Of a stretch of DNA of 64,000 nt, positions 36,573 through 43,609 are shown one piece after another. Both the position numbers and the translations under genes were made by a program. The notes beneath the pieces are model-generated. The model made no database searches. It was given only the letters and a program-made list of their open reading frames with translations, and was not told the DNA's origin. The DNA is from Corynebacterium falsenii (GTDB lineage: Bacteria; Actinomycetota; Actinomycetes; Mycobacteriales; Mycobacteriaceae): the NCBI GenBank assembly GCA_001054945.1, contig JVKJ01000005.1:558001-622000 (forward strand), read 5' to 3'. Every line of letters starts with the position of its first letter. Within the stretch, counting starts at the first letter, position 1.

Positions 36573-37466
36573 CTAGCTGCGGTTGACGTAGGACAGCAGG
36601 CGCAGAATTTCGGTGTATAGCCACACGAGGGTGACAGCCAGGCCAAGTGCAGCACCCCAGGCCATCTTCGACGGCGCGCCAGAGCGGACCAGGCGATCGG
36701 CCTGATCAAAGTCCAGCAGGAAGCTCATAGCCGCCAGGCCGATGCAGACCAGGGAGAACACATACGCGATGGGACCACCGTCGCGCAGCGGGCCAGCACC
36801 ATCCATGAAGAAGCTGGCGACAAAGTTACCCAGCGCCAAGACCAGCACACCGATCAGGCCGCCCACGATGAAGCGGGTGAACTTCGGCGTAACCCGAATA
36901 GCGCCGGACTTGTACACGAACAGCATCCCGATGAACACACCGATGGTGCCCAGGACCGCCTGTGCGATGAGCGCGCCGGCGTCCACACCCTGAACGGTGA
37001 CCCCTGCGATGAGGAAGCTGAACCCACCCACGAAAAGGCCTTCGAACACGGCATAGGTGAGGGTGACCGGGGCGGAATCGTACTTCTTGCCGAAGGAGGA
37101 GACCATCACCGCGATGAGGCCGCCGATCGCGCCAACGAAGGTCAGGACGGTACCCACACCCGGGTTGGTGCTGTAGAGGAAGTAGTTGAGCGCAGCGAAC
37201 ACGATGATGACCGCGAGGGTGATGCCCGTCTTGGTGACGATGTCATCGATGGTGATGGGGCGATCATTCGCGGCCGTGCGGCCGTAGTTGGCAGCCTGCG
37301 GCATTCCCTGGTGGGAGGTAGCGGTGGCCACCCCGCCCTGCGCGGTGGCGAAGTTTCCGTAGGGGTTGTTGCCCTGCTGGCCCGGCTGACCGTTCTGTCC
37401 CTGCGCGTTGTGCTGACCCATCTGGGTCAACGAACCCATGATCGGGTTGGAACTACGCTTTTGCAT
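36573..37466 (-). CDS. Bax inhibitor-1/YccA family membrane protein
   Basis: 297 aa from ATG 37466 with GGAG 6 bases upstream. A Gln/Gly-rich N-terminus (about 70 residues) is followed by seven membrane helices from about residue 75. The helix sequences T-G-I-T-L-A-V-I-I-V-F and L-D-F-D-Q-A-D near the C-terminus match BI-1/YccA proteins. E. coli homologues YccA and YbhL are linked to FtsH and proton-leak functions; none can be assigned here. The gene is transcribed alone. Confidence 0.85.
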   Translation of the reverse strand: MQKRSSNPIMGSLTQMGQHNAQGQNGQPGQQGNNPYGNFATAQGGVATATSHQGMPQAANYGRTAANDRPITIDDIVTKTGITLAVIIVFAALNYFLYSTNPGVGTVLTFVGAIGGLIAVMVSSFGKKYDSAPVTLTYAVFEGLFVGGFSFLIAGVTVQGVDAGALIAQAVLGTIGVFIGMLFVYKSGAIRVTPKFTRFIVGGLIGVLVLALGNFVASFFMDGAGPLRDGGPIAYVFSLVCIGLAAMSFLLDFDQADRLVRSGAPSKMAWGAALGLAVTLVWLYTEILRLLSYVNRS

Positions 37467-37631
37467 TCGTTCTCCACTCCATTGAGTTGGTGTTAAGTCT
37501 GTGAAAGGTCTGTCAATCCTACAACGCGACTATATCCCGAAAAGTTCCCGCTGAGCTAAAGAAAATCTCAGGCTGCGGCCCCATATTTAGTTCTGCCACG
37601 GTTACTGTTTCGCTTCGATAACATCCTGTTC

Positions 37632-39218
37632 ATGACTCCGAAGCGACTATCCATTGGACCTCTCCCCGCAGATCTCGCCACCGAACTTCGAAATCTGACC
37701 ACCAATGCCCAGGTCTCCAACCTCTCCCCCGAGGGCGACAACCTGAACATCGAAGCTCCCTTCACCGGGGAGACCATCGGGTGGGTGGGCACTGGTTCCG
37801 AATCGGACGTAGACGTCGCTTTCGAAAAAGCCCGCCGGGCACAACGCTCCTGGGTTCATGTTCCTCACGCCGAACGCAAGCGGATCTTCCTCCGCTTCCA
37901 CGACCTGATCGCCAGCCGCCGAGAGCTACTGGCAGACATGGTCCAACTGGAGACCGGGAAGAACCGAACCTCTGCCATGGACGAGGTTCTCGATGTGATG
38001 AATAACGCCCGCTACTACGCACAACGGGCGGAGAAAATTCTCAAGCCACAGCGGAAGAGGACCCCCATGTTCGGTGTTTCCTCTTCTCGGCAGTACCACC
38101 AACCGCTGGGCGTCGTGGGGCAAATTAGCCCGTGGAACTATCCGCTCACCCTGGGCATTTCCGATGCGATTCCCGCCTTCCTCGCAGGCAACGGGGTGGT
38201 CGCGAAACCAGATTCCGCGACCCCATTTACCGCCCTGCTGGCTTTCTCTCTCCTCTTTGAGGCCGGCCTCCCTCGTGATTTGGCACAGATCGTGACCGGG
38301 CCTGGCCGAGTGGTGGGAACGGCCATCGCCGAACGATGCGATTACCTCATGTTCACCGGATCCACGAAGACAGGCAAGATTCTGGGCGAAACCGCAGGCA
38401 AGCGCCTGATCGGCTACTCGGCGGAGCTCGGTGGCAAAAATCCCCTGCTGGTCGCGGCCGACGCGAATGTAGATCACAGCGCGCGAGATGCCATCGAGGC
38501 CTGCTTCTCCAACTCTGGCCAGCTCTGCGTGTCGATCGAGCGCATGTATGTCGCCCGGGACGTCTACGAGGAGTTCGTGTCCGCGTTCACGAACCGCGTG
38601 AAGGCCATGACAATCGGGCCGGGGTTCGATTGGAATGTCCACATGGGCTCGCTGATTTCCCAGGATCAGCTACGCACGGTCCAGCGCTTCGTCGACGATG
38701 CCGTATCCAAGGGCGCCACCGTCGTTGCTGGCGGCAAGCACCGGCCCGATCTGGGCCCCTACTTCTACGAGCCGACGGTGCTTACCAATGTCCCAGAGGA
38801 TGCCGACCTGCGAGACGCGGAGGTATTCGGGCCGGTGGTCTATATTGACCCGGTTGACGACATGGTCGATGCCGTAGCGAGGGCCAATGACACGGCATAT
38901 GGCCTTAACGCCTGCATTTTCGCCGCCCCCAGCACAGCTCGACAGATCGCTCCCCTCATCCAGTCGGGCACCGTGGGGATCAACGATGGCTACATGGCCG
39001 CCTGGACTGCCGTAGACAATCCGATGGGTGGAATGAAGGAATCTGGAATGTCCTCGCGTCACGGTGAATCTGGGCTGCTCAAGTACACCGCTGCACAGAA
39101 TGTCACGGAGCAGCGCCTCATGTCCGTTCGCGGTCCGGAAGGCCTGGGGCGCAAGGCCTATTCGAACATCCTTGTGAATGCTCTCCGTTTGGGCAAAACT
39201 TTTCGCATCCTTCCGTAG
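37632..39218 (+). CDS. gabD2: Succinate-semialdehyde dehydrogenase, GabD2-type
   Basis: 528 aa. Catalytic Cys299 lies in N-S-G-Q-L-C-V-S-I-E-R and the general-base Glu in A-E-L-G-G-K-N-P near residue 265. The segment C-D-Y-L-M-F-T-G-S-T-K-T-G and the C-terminus match mycobacterial GabD2 (Rv1731, recalled) closely, including S-A-E-L-G-G-K-N-P. GabD2 uses NADP to oxidise succinic semialdehyde. It is more divergent from the first dehydrogenase (2161) than a recent duplicate would be. The methyltransferase gene follows 78 bp downstream. Confidence 0.85.
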   Translation: MTPKRLSIGPLPADLATELRNLTTNAQVSNLSPEGDNLNIEAPFTGETIGWVGTGSESDVDVAFEKARRAQRSWVHVPHAERKRIFLRFHDLIASRRELLADMVQLETGKNRTSAMDEVLDVMNNARYYAQRAEKILKPQRKRTPMFGVSSSRQYHQPLGVVGQISPWNYPLTLGISDAIPAFLAGNGVVAKPDSATPFTALLAFSLLFEAGLPRDLAQIVTGPGRVVGTAIAERCDYLMFTGSTKTGKILGETAGKRLIGYSAELGGKNPLLVAADANVDHSARDAIEACFSNSGQLCVSIERMYVARDVYEEFVSAFTNRVKAMTIGPGFDWNVHMGSLISQDQLRTVQRFVDDAVSKGATVVAGGKHRPDLGPYFYEPTVLTNVPEDADLRDAEVFGPVVYIDPVDDMVDAVARANDTAYGLNACIFAAPSTARQIAPLIQSGTVGINDGYMAAWTAVDNPMGGMKESGMSSRHGESGLLKYTAAQNVTEQRLMSVRGPEGLGRKAYSNILVNALRLGKTFRILP

Positions 39219-39296
39219 TCTGACCTGCTGACTGCCACAGCCCATCGCCCGTCGCCCCGCCTGGCTGGTGGGGGCGTTGCCGTAGGTTGGGGGCCC

Positions 39297-40130
39297 ATGA
39301 GCTCATTTGAGGACGCCATCTCCCACCCACAAGGCGACAGCATGCCGACAGATACGCAAGCTGCAGCGGCACATCGCAGCTGGTGGGACCACGATGCTGA
39401 TCGCTATCACCACGAACACGAGGGCTACTTCGACACGTTCTATTGGTGCCCCGAGCGGCTCCGCGAAGACGAAGCCCACCTGTTGGGCTCCCCCGAGAAC
39501 CTTCCCGGGCAACGCATCGTGGAGATCGGGGCTGGGTCCGCTCCCTGCTCCCGGTGGCTGGCTCAGCAGGGCGCGGAGGCTGTGGCGCTGGACATTTCCG
39601 AGGGCATGTTGCACAGGGCCCGCCAAGTGCCTGGTCATGCCTCCTCGAATCTGACTCTTCTTCAGGCAGATGCGCTAGGCCTCCCGCTCCTCGACGAGTC
39701 CGCGGACCAGGCGTTTTCTTCATTTGGCGCATTCCCTTTTATCCAGGATCTCGGCGCGGCTTTATCGGAAGTGCATCGCGTACTCCGCCCTGGGGGCCGG
39801 TGTGTGATTGCAACAAATCATCCGATGGCCTGGGTCTTCCCCGACGACCCGGGGCAATTGGGTCTGCTAGCTGCGATCCCCTACTTCGAGCACGCGTATA
39901 CGGAAACGAGCCCAGACGGAACCCTGGACTATGTCGAATTCCACCACAGCGTGGGCGACTGGATTCGCGCTCATGCCCAAGCTGGCCTTGTCTTGGAAGA
40001 TGTCATCGAGCCGAGCTGGCCCACTGGAACCCCGGAGTGGGGACAGTGGTCCCCTCTGCGGGGAGCGATCTTCCCTGGCACAGCCATCTTCGTATCGCGA
40101 AAGAAAGCGAAACCACCTGAGACCAAATAA
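39297..40130 (+). CDS. Class I SAM-dependent methyltransferase
   Basis: 277 aa from ATG 39297 (ATG 39342 is possible). The SAM-binding motif I is V-E-I-G-A-G-S-A-P-C near residue 78. Motif II-like A-V-A-L-D-I-S-E-G-M-L is near 98, and D-A-L-G-L-P-L-L-D-E-S-A-D near 125. The ubiE-like fold does not reveal the acceptor. It starts W-W-D-H-D-A-D-R-Y after the N-terminal 22 residues, as in corynebacterial homologues. Confidence 0.85.
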   Translation: MSSFEDAISHPQGDSMPTDTQAAAAHRSWWDHDADRYHHEHEGYFDTFYWCPERLREDEAHLLGSPENLPGQRIVEIGAGSAPCSRWLAQQGAEAVALDISEGMLHRARQVPGHASSNLTLLQADALGLPLLDESADQAFSSFGAFPFIQDLGAALSEVHRVLRPGGRCVIATNHPMAWVFPDDPGQLGLLAAIPYFEHAYTETSPDGTLDYVEFHHSVGDWIRAHAQAGLVLEDVIEPSWPTGTPEWGQWSPLRGAIFPGTAIFVSRKKAKPPETK

Positions 40131-40304
40131 CCCTGTACGGGGGTAGAAATAAAACTATCGTGAACCTATTTTCACTAGTTTTTCCCCCGCTTCAGTGAAG
40201 ATCTTTTTGCTTCACCATGCCCCCAAGCTGCAGATTCAAAGCTGAGCATCGTCATTGCTACCCCAGCCCCACGTAGCCGGATGAAAAATATTTGGCGGCC
40301 AAGG

Positions 40305-40333
40305 TTTCACTTTGCTGTCGCCCTCATTATGAT
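40305..40333 (+). promoter_or_regulatory. Candidate promoter of first small amphipathic peptide gene
   Basis: TTTCAC (40305-40310) and TATGAT (40328-40333) are 17 bp apart. The predicted start at about 40340 puts the conserved leader hairpin at the very 5' end of the message. Confidence 0.6.
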
Positions 40334-40341
40334 CACTTTTG

Positions 40342-40371
40342 GCAGCGACGGAAAAGCCGTCGACTCACTGC
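40342..40371 (+). promoter_or_regulatory. Leader hairpin, copy 1
   Basis: GCAG-CGACGG (40342-40351), loop AAAAG, CCGTCG (40357-40362), then CTGC (40368-40371) pairing with GCAG. A near-identical element stands before the second peptide gene. Confidence 0.65.
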
Positions 40372-40399
40372 ACACGTCAAGAACGAAAGGATCATCATC

Positions 40400-40498
40400 A
40401 TGATCGAGACCTCTTCTACTTTCCTGACCGGCCTGGTTGAGGGCGTCCAGACCTTCGTTAAGGCACTGGCTGACCTGTTCGCTAACCTGGCTAAGTAA
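40400..40498 (+). CDS. Small amphipathic helical peptide 1 (PorA/PSM-like, 32 aa)
   Basis: 32 aa from ATG 40400, with AAAGG 8 bases upstream. No signal peptide or cysteine. Hydrophobic residues fall at positions 9, 12, 16, 19, 23, 26 and 30, a 3-4 repeat that makes one amphipathic helix. The C-terminal half contains L-A-D-L-F-A. It shares M-I, S-T-F, K and L-A-D-L-F-A with the tandem copy at 40891. Corynebacterial cell-wall channels (PorA, PorH, PorACj) are similarly tiny, signal-less helical peptides, and phenol-soluble modulins of staphylococci have the same build. Assignment to either is inference. Confidence 0.75.
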   Translation: MIETSSTFLTGLVEGVQTFVKALADLFANLAK

Positions 40499-40538
40499 GC
40501 ATCAGGCTTTGGGAGCGCTAAGCGCTCCGAAGGTCTCC

Positions 40539-40573
40539 ACCCACCCCGAGCAATGCTCCGGGTGGGTTTTTCA
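40539..40573 (+). terminator. Terminator after small peptide gene 1
   Basis: ACCCACCCCGAGC pairs with GCTCCGGGTGGGT (one C-C mismatch) around loop AAT, followed by TTTTTC. An additional GGAGCGCT/AGCGCTCC hairpin lies just before (40512-40528). Confidence 0.85.
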
Positions 40574-40782
40574 TTGCCTCCCACTTTTCCGAGGGGCATC
40601 GCGAAGGGCGTGGTTGATTGATGCCATGTGATTGTTCACTCCCCACTCGCACTACCCCCGCAGCTTCCCCACACCCCACCCCCATGCCTCCCGGGATCCA
40701 CGAACAGGTACCCGCAGGTACAGCGGCATAGGCAATAAGATTAACTCCAGCGAAACACCCCCGTAGAAGCCGCTGAAAAGAA

Positions 40783-40794
40783 ACTTTCGAAAGT
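40783..40794. promoter_or_regulatory. 12-bp palindrome upstream of small peptide gene 2
   Basis: ACTTTCGAAAGT is a perfect palindrome 41 bp upstream of the second hairpin, near a TTGTAA (40796-40801) that may be a -35. Regulatory role is inferred. Confidence 0.4.
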
Positions 40795-40834
40795 CTTGTA
40801 ACGAAAACTTTTGGCTAGCGATTGAGTGGTTGAA

Positions 40835-40864
40835 GCAGCGACGGAAAAGCCGTCGATCCACTGC
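40835..40864 (+). promoter_or_regulatory. Leader hairpin, copy 2
   Basis: Same fold and nearly the same sequence as copy 1: GCAG-CGACGG, loop AAAAG, CCGTCG, CTGC, located 26 bp before the second start codon (copy 1 is 28 bp before the first). Confidence 0.65.
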
Positions 40865-40890
40865 AAACCTCTCCCGAAAGGATCATGACC

Positions 40891-40989
40891 ATGATCAACG
40901 AGATCTCCACCTTCTTCTCCGGCATCGTTACCCTGCTGAACTCCGGCATCAAGGGCCTGGCTGACCTGTTCGCAGGCCTGTTCAACTAA
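40891..40989 (+). CDS. Small amphipathic helical peptide 2 (PorA/PSM-like, 32 aa)
   Basis: 32 aa from ATG 40891 (ATG 40885 in frame adds two residues but sits too near the AAAGG). M-I-N-E-I-S-T-F-F begins the peptide and K-G-L-A-D-L-F-A-G-L-F-N ends it. Hydrophobic residues at 9, 12, 16, 20, 23, 27 and 30 make an amphipathic helix. Same length as copy 1 with 12 or so identical positions, plus a shared leader hairpin and spacing, so the pair arose by duplication. It has its own terminator. No signal peptide. Confidence 0.75.
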   Translation: MINEISTFFSGIVTLLNSGIKGLADLFAGLFN

Positions 40990-41035
40990 TTCGGGCTTCA
41001 CTGGCTGAGCAGTGCGCTTAGCCATAACACCGAGA

Positions 41036-41068
41036 ATCCCCCCGCGCACTTGCGCAGGGGGATTTTTC
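41036..41068 (+). terminator. Terminator after small peptide gene 2
   Basis: ATCCCCC-C-GCGC (41036-41047) pairs with GCGC-A-GGGGGAT (41052-41063), loop ACTT, followed by TTTTC. Confidence 0.85.
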
Positions 41069-41105
41069 TATGCGCGCTTCTCAGCGTGATGCAGACTGTA
41101 TTGGG

Positions 41106-41179
41106 TGCCCCCAGTCGGGCTCGAACCGACACTTGACGGATTTTAAGTCCGCTGCCTCTGCCAATTGGGCTATGGGGGC
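41106..41179 (-). tRNA. tRNA-Leu (anticodon UAA), short variable loop
   Basis: Full cloverleaf on the minus strand: acceptor GCCCCCA/TGGGGGC, D arm with A-A-T-T-G-G, anticodon stem GCGGA/TCCGT with loop CTTAAAA (anticodon TAA), T arm GTCGG-TTCGAGC-CCGAC, discriminator A73. No CCA is encoded. The variable loop is only about 5 bases (CAAGT), whereas tRNA-Leu normally has a long class II arm. Confidence 0.85.
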
Positions 41180-41194
41180 CGGGCCGGGCAGAAC

Positions 41195-42814
41195 CTAGTG
41201 ATTCCGCGCGATGACCTCAGCCAAGGTCCCGTCCAGAATATCTTTCTCACTGATCGTGATTTCCTTCAGCCCCAGTTCTAGGAAGCGATCCGTGATCGCC
41301 TCCACCACGATCGCGCCGCCGCCGATCACGTCCGCACGGCCTGGATGAACGACCCCGAGCTCCTGCCGCTCCGCCGCCGTCATCCCCAGCAGCTTCCGCG
41401 CAGTAGCACGCAGGTCCTCCAACGACAGCACAGACATGTGGGTCTTTTCGGGCTCATAGCGCGACAGCCCCTGCGTGAGGGCGGACATTGTGGTCATGGT
41501 GCCGGCCACCCCCACCACGCGAGCAACGTGAGTCAGATCGACGTGCCGTTCCACGCTCGCCATCATCTCGTTCACGAACGAGCGCGCCGCGTCGATCTCC
41601 GCCGGCGCCGGGGGCTGGCTGTGCAGGTAGCGCTCGGTCAGCCGCACGCATCCCATATTCGCGGAAAACGCCTGGCCGGTGGCGTCCTCCTCCACCCCCT
41701 GGACCACGAACTCGGTGGATCCCCCTCCGAGGTCGATCACGCACACCTTCCCCGTGGCGCTCGCCTCGCCCTGGGCACCCTGGCCTGCCTTCTTCAGATC
41801 AGCTACCGCGCCCGCGAAGCTCAGCTCGGCCTCACGCTCTCCGGTGATCACCTCGGCCACGGCGCCGTCCTTGACTCGGCCCAGGTGCTTCCGCGTGATA
41901 TCGAAAAACTCTTCGCGGTTGGCGACATCCCGAGTAGCGGAGGTCGCGCCCATCATGACGTCCTCCACCCCAAATTCCACCATGCGGTCCGCGTACACCT
42001 GCAGCGCGTGATCCACACGCGTGAGGGCCTCCGGGGCGAAGCGGCCGTGGGCATCCACGCCCTGCCCCAAGCGGACGATGATATTGTCCCGGTTCAGTTC
42101 CTTGAGCGAGCCATCGGGCTTGACCTCGGAAATCAAAAGGCGGATGGAGTTGGTCCCGCAGTCGATCGCTGCGTAGCGAGGCCCGAGCTTCCGGTCCATT
42201 CCCACGTTGTCTGCTCCCTCCTCTGTCGTCGCATCATGCAGCGTGATCCCCAGGTCAGCGCACGTTGGCCAGTCAACGGGAATCGCCGTGCCCGACAGTT
42301 CCGGGGAGTGCTCGACGGCCAACGCGACCGCTTCCGTGCCCAGGCGCACCCGCTGTGGCCCCTCGGCCAGGGCGTAGGCCATCAAGACGTGCAGACACTT
42401 CACACGATCGGGCATACCCCCGCCAGAGAAATCCGTTCCCAGGTTCTCCATGGCGTTGCGCACGTCCAGGTAGTGCTCGTGGGCGGCGCGGTAATCAGCT
42501 GCCAGTTCCTCGTCCTCACCCAACCGGTCCTGCATGGTCTTCATCACCCCGGCTACCTCCAGCCGGCTGGCCTCCGCAGTCAGGCGCGGGTCGGTCAGGT
42601 AGTACAACGTGGGGAATGGAGTTCCATCGGACAGTCGTGGCTGCGTCTTGACCACGGCGGGCTCGCCATCCGGGGTGCGGTAGCTGACGTCCACGGCCCC
42701 TCGTGGCCGGCGCCCCAGCTGCTCACCCATGCGATCCAGATCCTGCTCACTCACGCCCATGTGGTTTCCTCCATCGCCCGTACTGGGGGTTGCGGTTGAT
42801 TCGTCCGCACTCAT
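41195..42814 (-). CDS. DUF501-Ppx/GppA fusion protein (exopolyphosphatase family)
   Basis: 539 aa from ATG 42814. The N-terminal 170 residues match the DUF501 family (L-G-R-R-P-R-G-A, P-T-L-Y-Y-L-T-D-P, G-M-P-D-R-V-K-C-L-H). From about residue 200 a Ppx/GppA phosphatase begins with Y-A-A-I-D-C-G-T-N-S-I-R-L-L-I, followed by G-A-T-S-A-T-R-D near 310 and I-D-L-G-G-G-S-T-E-F near 380. Ppx hydrolyses polyphosphate or pppGpp. In mycobacteria DUF501 and Ppx are separate adjacent genes, so this single frame looks like a real fusion unless a sequencing error removed a stop. Confidence 0.85.
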   Translation of the reverse strand: MSADESTATPSTGDGGNHMGVSEQDLDRMGEQLGRRPRGAVDVSYRTPDGEPAVVKTQPRLSDGTPFPTLYYLTDPRLTAEASRLEVAGVMKTMQDRLGEDEELAADYRAAHEHYLDVRNAMENLGTDFSGGGMPDRVKCLHVLMAYALAEGPQRVRLGTEAVALAVEHSPELSGTAIPVDWPTCADLGITLHDATTEEGADNVGMDRKLGPRYAAIDCGTNSIRLLISEVKPDGSLKELNRDNIIVRLGQGVDAHGRFAPEALTRVDHALQVYADRMVEFGVEDVMMGATSATRDVANREEFFDITRKHLGRVKDGAVAEVITGEREAELSFAGAVADLKKAGQGAQGEASATGKVCVIDLGGGSTEFVVQGVEEDATGQAFSANMGCVRLTERYLHSQPPAPAEIDAARSFVNEMMASVERHVDLTHVARVVGVAGTMTTMSALTQGLSRYEPEKTHMSVLSLEDLRATARKLLGMTAAERQELGVVHPGRADVIGGGAIVVEAITDRFLELGLKEITISEKDILDGTLAEVIARNH

Positions 42815-42815
42815 T

Positions 42816-43586
42816 CTAGTGTTCCCCCACAGGTTGCCTTTTTCGGACGCCAACGTTTAACCCCATGTGCAGCGCCGCCACCACGAGTGCTACCTCCGCG
42901 GCAGACAGAGCGCGCCGTGCATTCCCGCTCTCCGCTCCGAGCTTCGCCACCTGTCGGGAGACTTGCCGGGAAATGGCCTGAATGAGCTGCTGGCCCGAAA
43001 TGCTCCGCATTCCAGCGTTGGCAGCTTCCGCCTTGAACACATCTCCGGTAGCGCCGGCAGAAAGGATGATAGCCAGCAGAATGGCCTCGACGGTGGTGGG
43101 CGCCTTGTTCTCCTCCAACACCGCCTGCAGCCTTTGGCGCATCTCTAACTCGGCAGCCGGGTTCAAAGCGGGGTGTTTGGGTCGCAGAATGCCAGGTCGC
43201 TTTTCAATAACCCCCTGTTGGGACAGCGCATTGACCACCTGATCCATGTGGCTCATTTCCTTGACCGTGCAGTCCGAGAGCCGGCGGCCGTCGAGGGATC
43301 TGATCTGGTCGCCGCTGGCGCCAAACACATAGTGGTCGGTGGGAACATCCCCGTGGACCCGAATGATGGGGTCTGCGGATTCCCTTTCGGATTCCAGCCA
43401 CTCTGGCAAGCTGTCGGTGGATAGCTCGCGCTGCCCCTCCACCTGGACGATGCCGCCGATAAGAAGATCCATGACGACGGCCAAAGACAAAGCACGGGAG
43501 CGTCGGTAAGCTCCCGTGCACGCCTTTCCGCTGTCGGTGGTAAACAGCAGAAACACTTTTTCCGCGATAAGCATGCGTACCACCAT
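42816..43586 (-). CDS. GPP34 (GOLPH3) family protein
   Basis: 256 aa. The N-terminus M-L-I-A-E-K-V-F-L-L-F-T-T-D-S-G-K and A-L-S-L-A-V-V-M-D-L-L-I-G-G-I-V match GPP34/GOLPH3 domain proteins. Eukaryotic GOLPH3 binds phosphatidylinositol-4-phosphate; actinobacterial versions are uncharacterised. No signal or membrane segment is predicted. The start M5 at 43574 is equally plausible. It lies between the septum-formation gene and DUF501-Ppx, two bases from the latter's start, so co-transcription is likely. Confidence 0.75.
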   Translation of the reverse strand: MVVRMLIAEKVFLLFTTDSGKACTGAYRRSRALSLAVVMDLLIGGIVQVEGQRELSTDSLPEWLESERESADPIIRVHGDVPTDHYVFGASGDQIRSLDGRRLSDCTVKEMSHMDQVVNALSQQGVIEKRPGILRPKHPALNPAAELEMRQRLQAVLEENKAPTTVEAILLAIILSAGATGDVFKAEAANAGMRSISGQQLIQAISRQVSRQVAKLGAESGNARRALSAAEVALVVAALHMGLNVGVRKRQPVGEH

Positions 43587-43609
43587 AAGGGGTCGCAGGG
43601 CCTCGTGTC

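Larger units (their letters stand above)
40131..40399. other. Upstream region of the first small-peptide gene with paired inverted repeats
   Basis: No gene. GTGAA-N6-TTCAC (40160-40175) and GTGAAG-N9-CTTCAC (40195-40215) are two related inverted repeats about 35 bp apart, upstream of the candidate promoter at 40305. They could be operators or decoy terminators of the methyltransferase gene; the second has a T-rich loop. Confidence 0.5.
40499..40890. other. Spacer between the two small-peptide genes
   Basis: Contains the peptide-1 terminator (see 40539), a C-rich stretch without gene-like coding (40600-40690), the palindrome ACTTTCGAAAGT (40783-40794), and the second leader hairpin (40835-40864). 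A minus frame at 40652-40861 overlaps the hairpin and has no gene-like features. Confidence 0.6.

Noticed and set aside
40652..40861. 69-codon minus frame between the two small-peptide genes
   Set aside because: It runs through the second leader hairpin and the palindrome and shows Arg/Leu-rich low-complexity typical of C-rich DNA.
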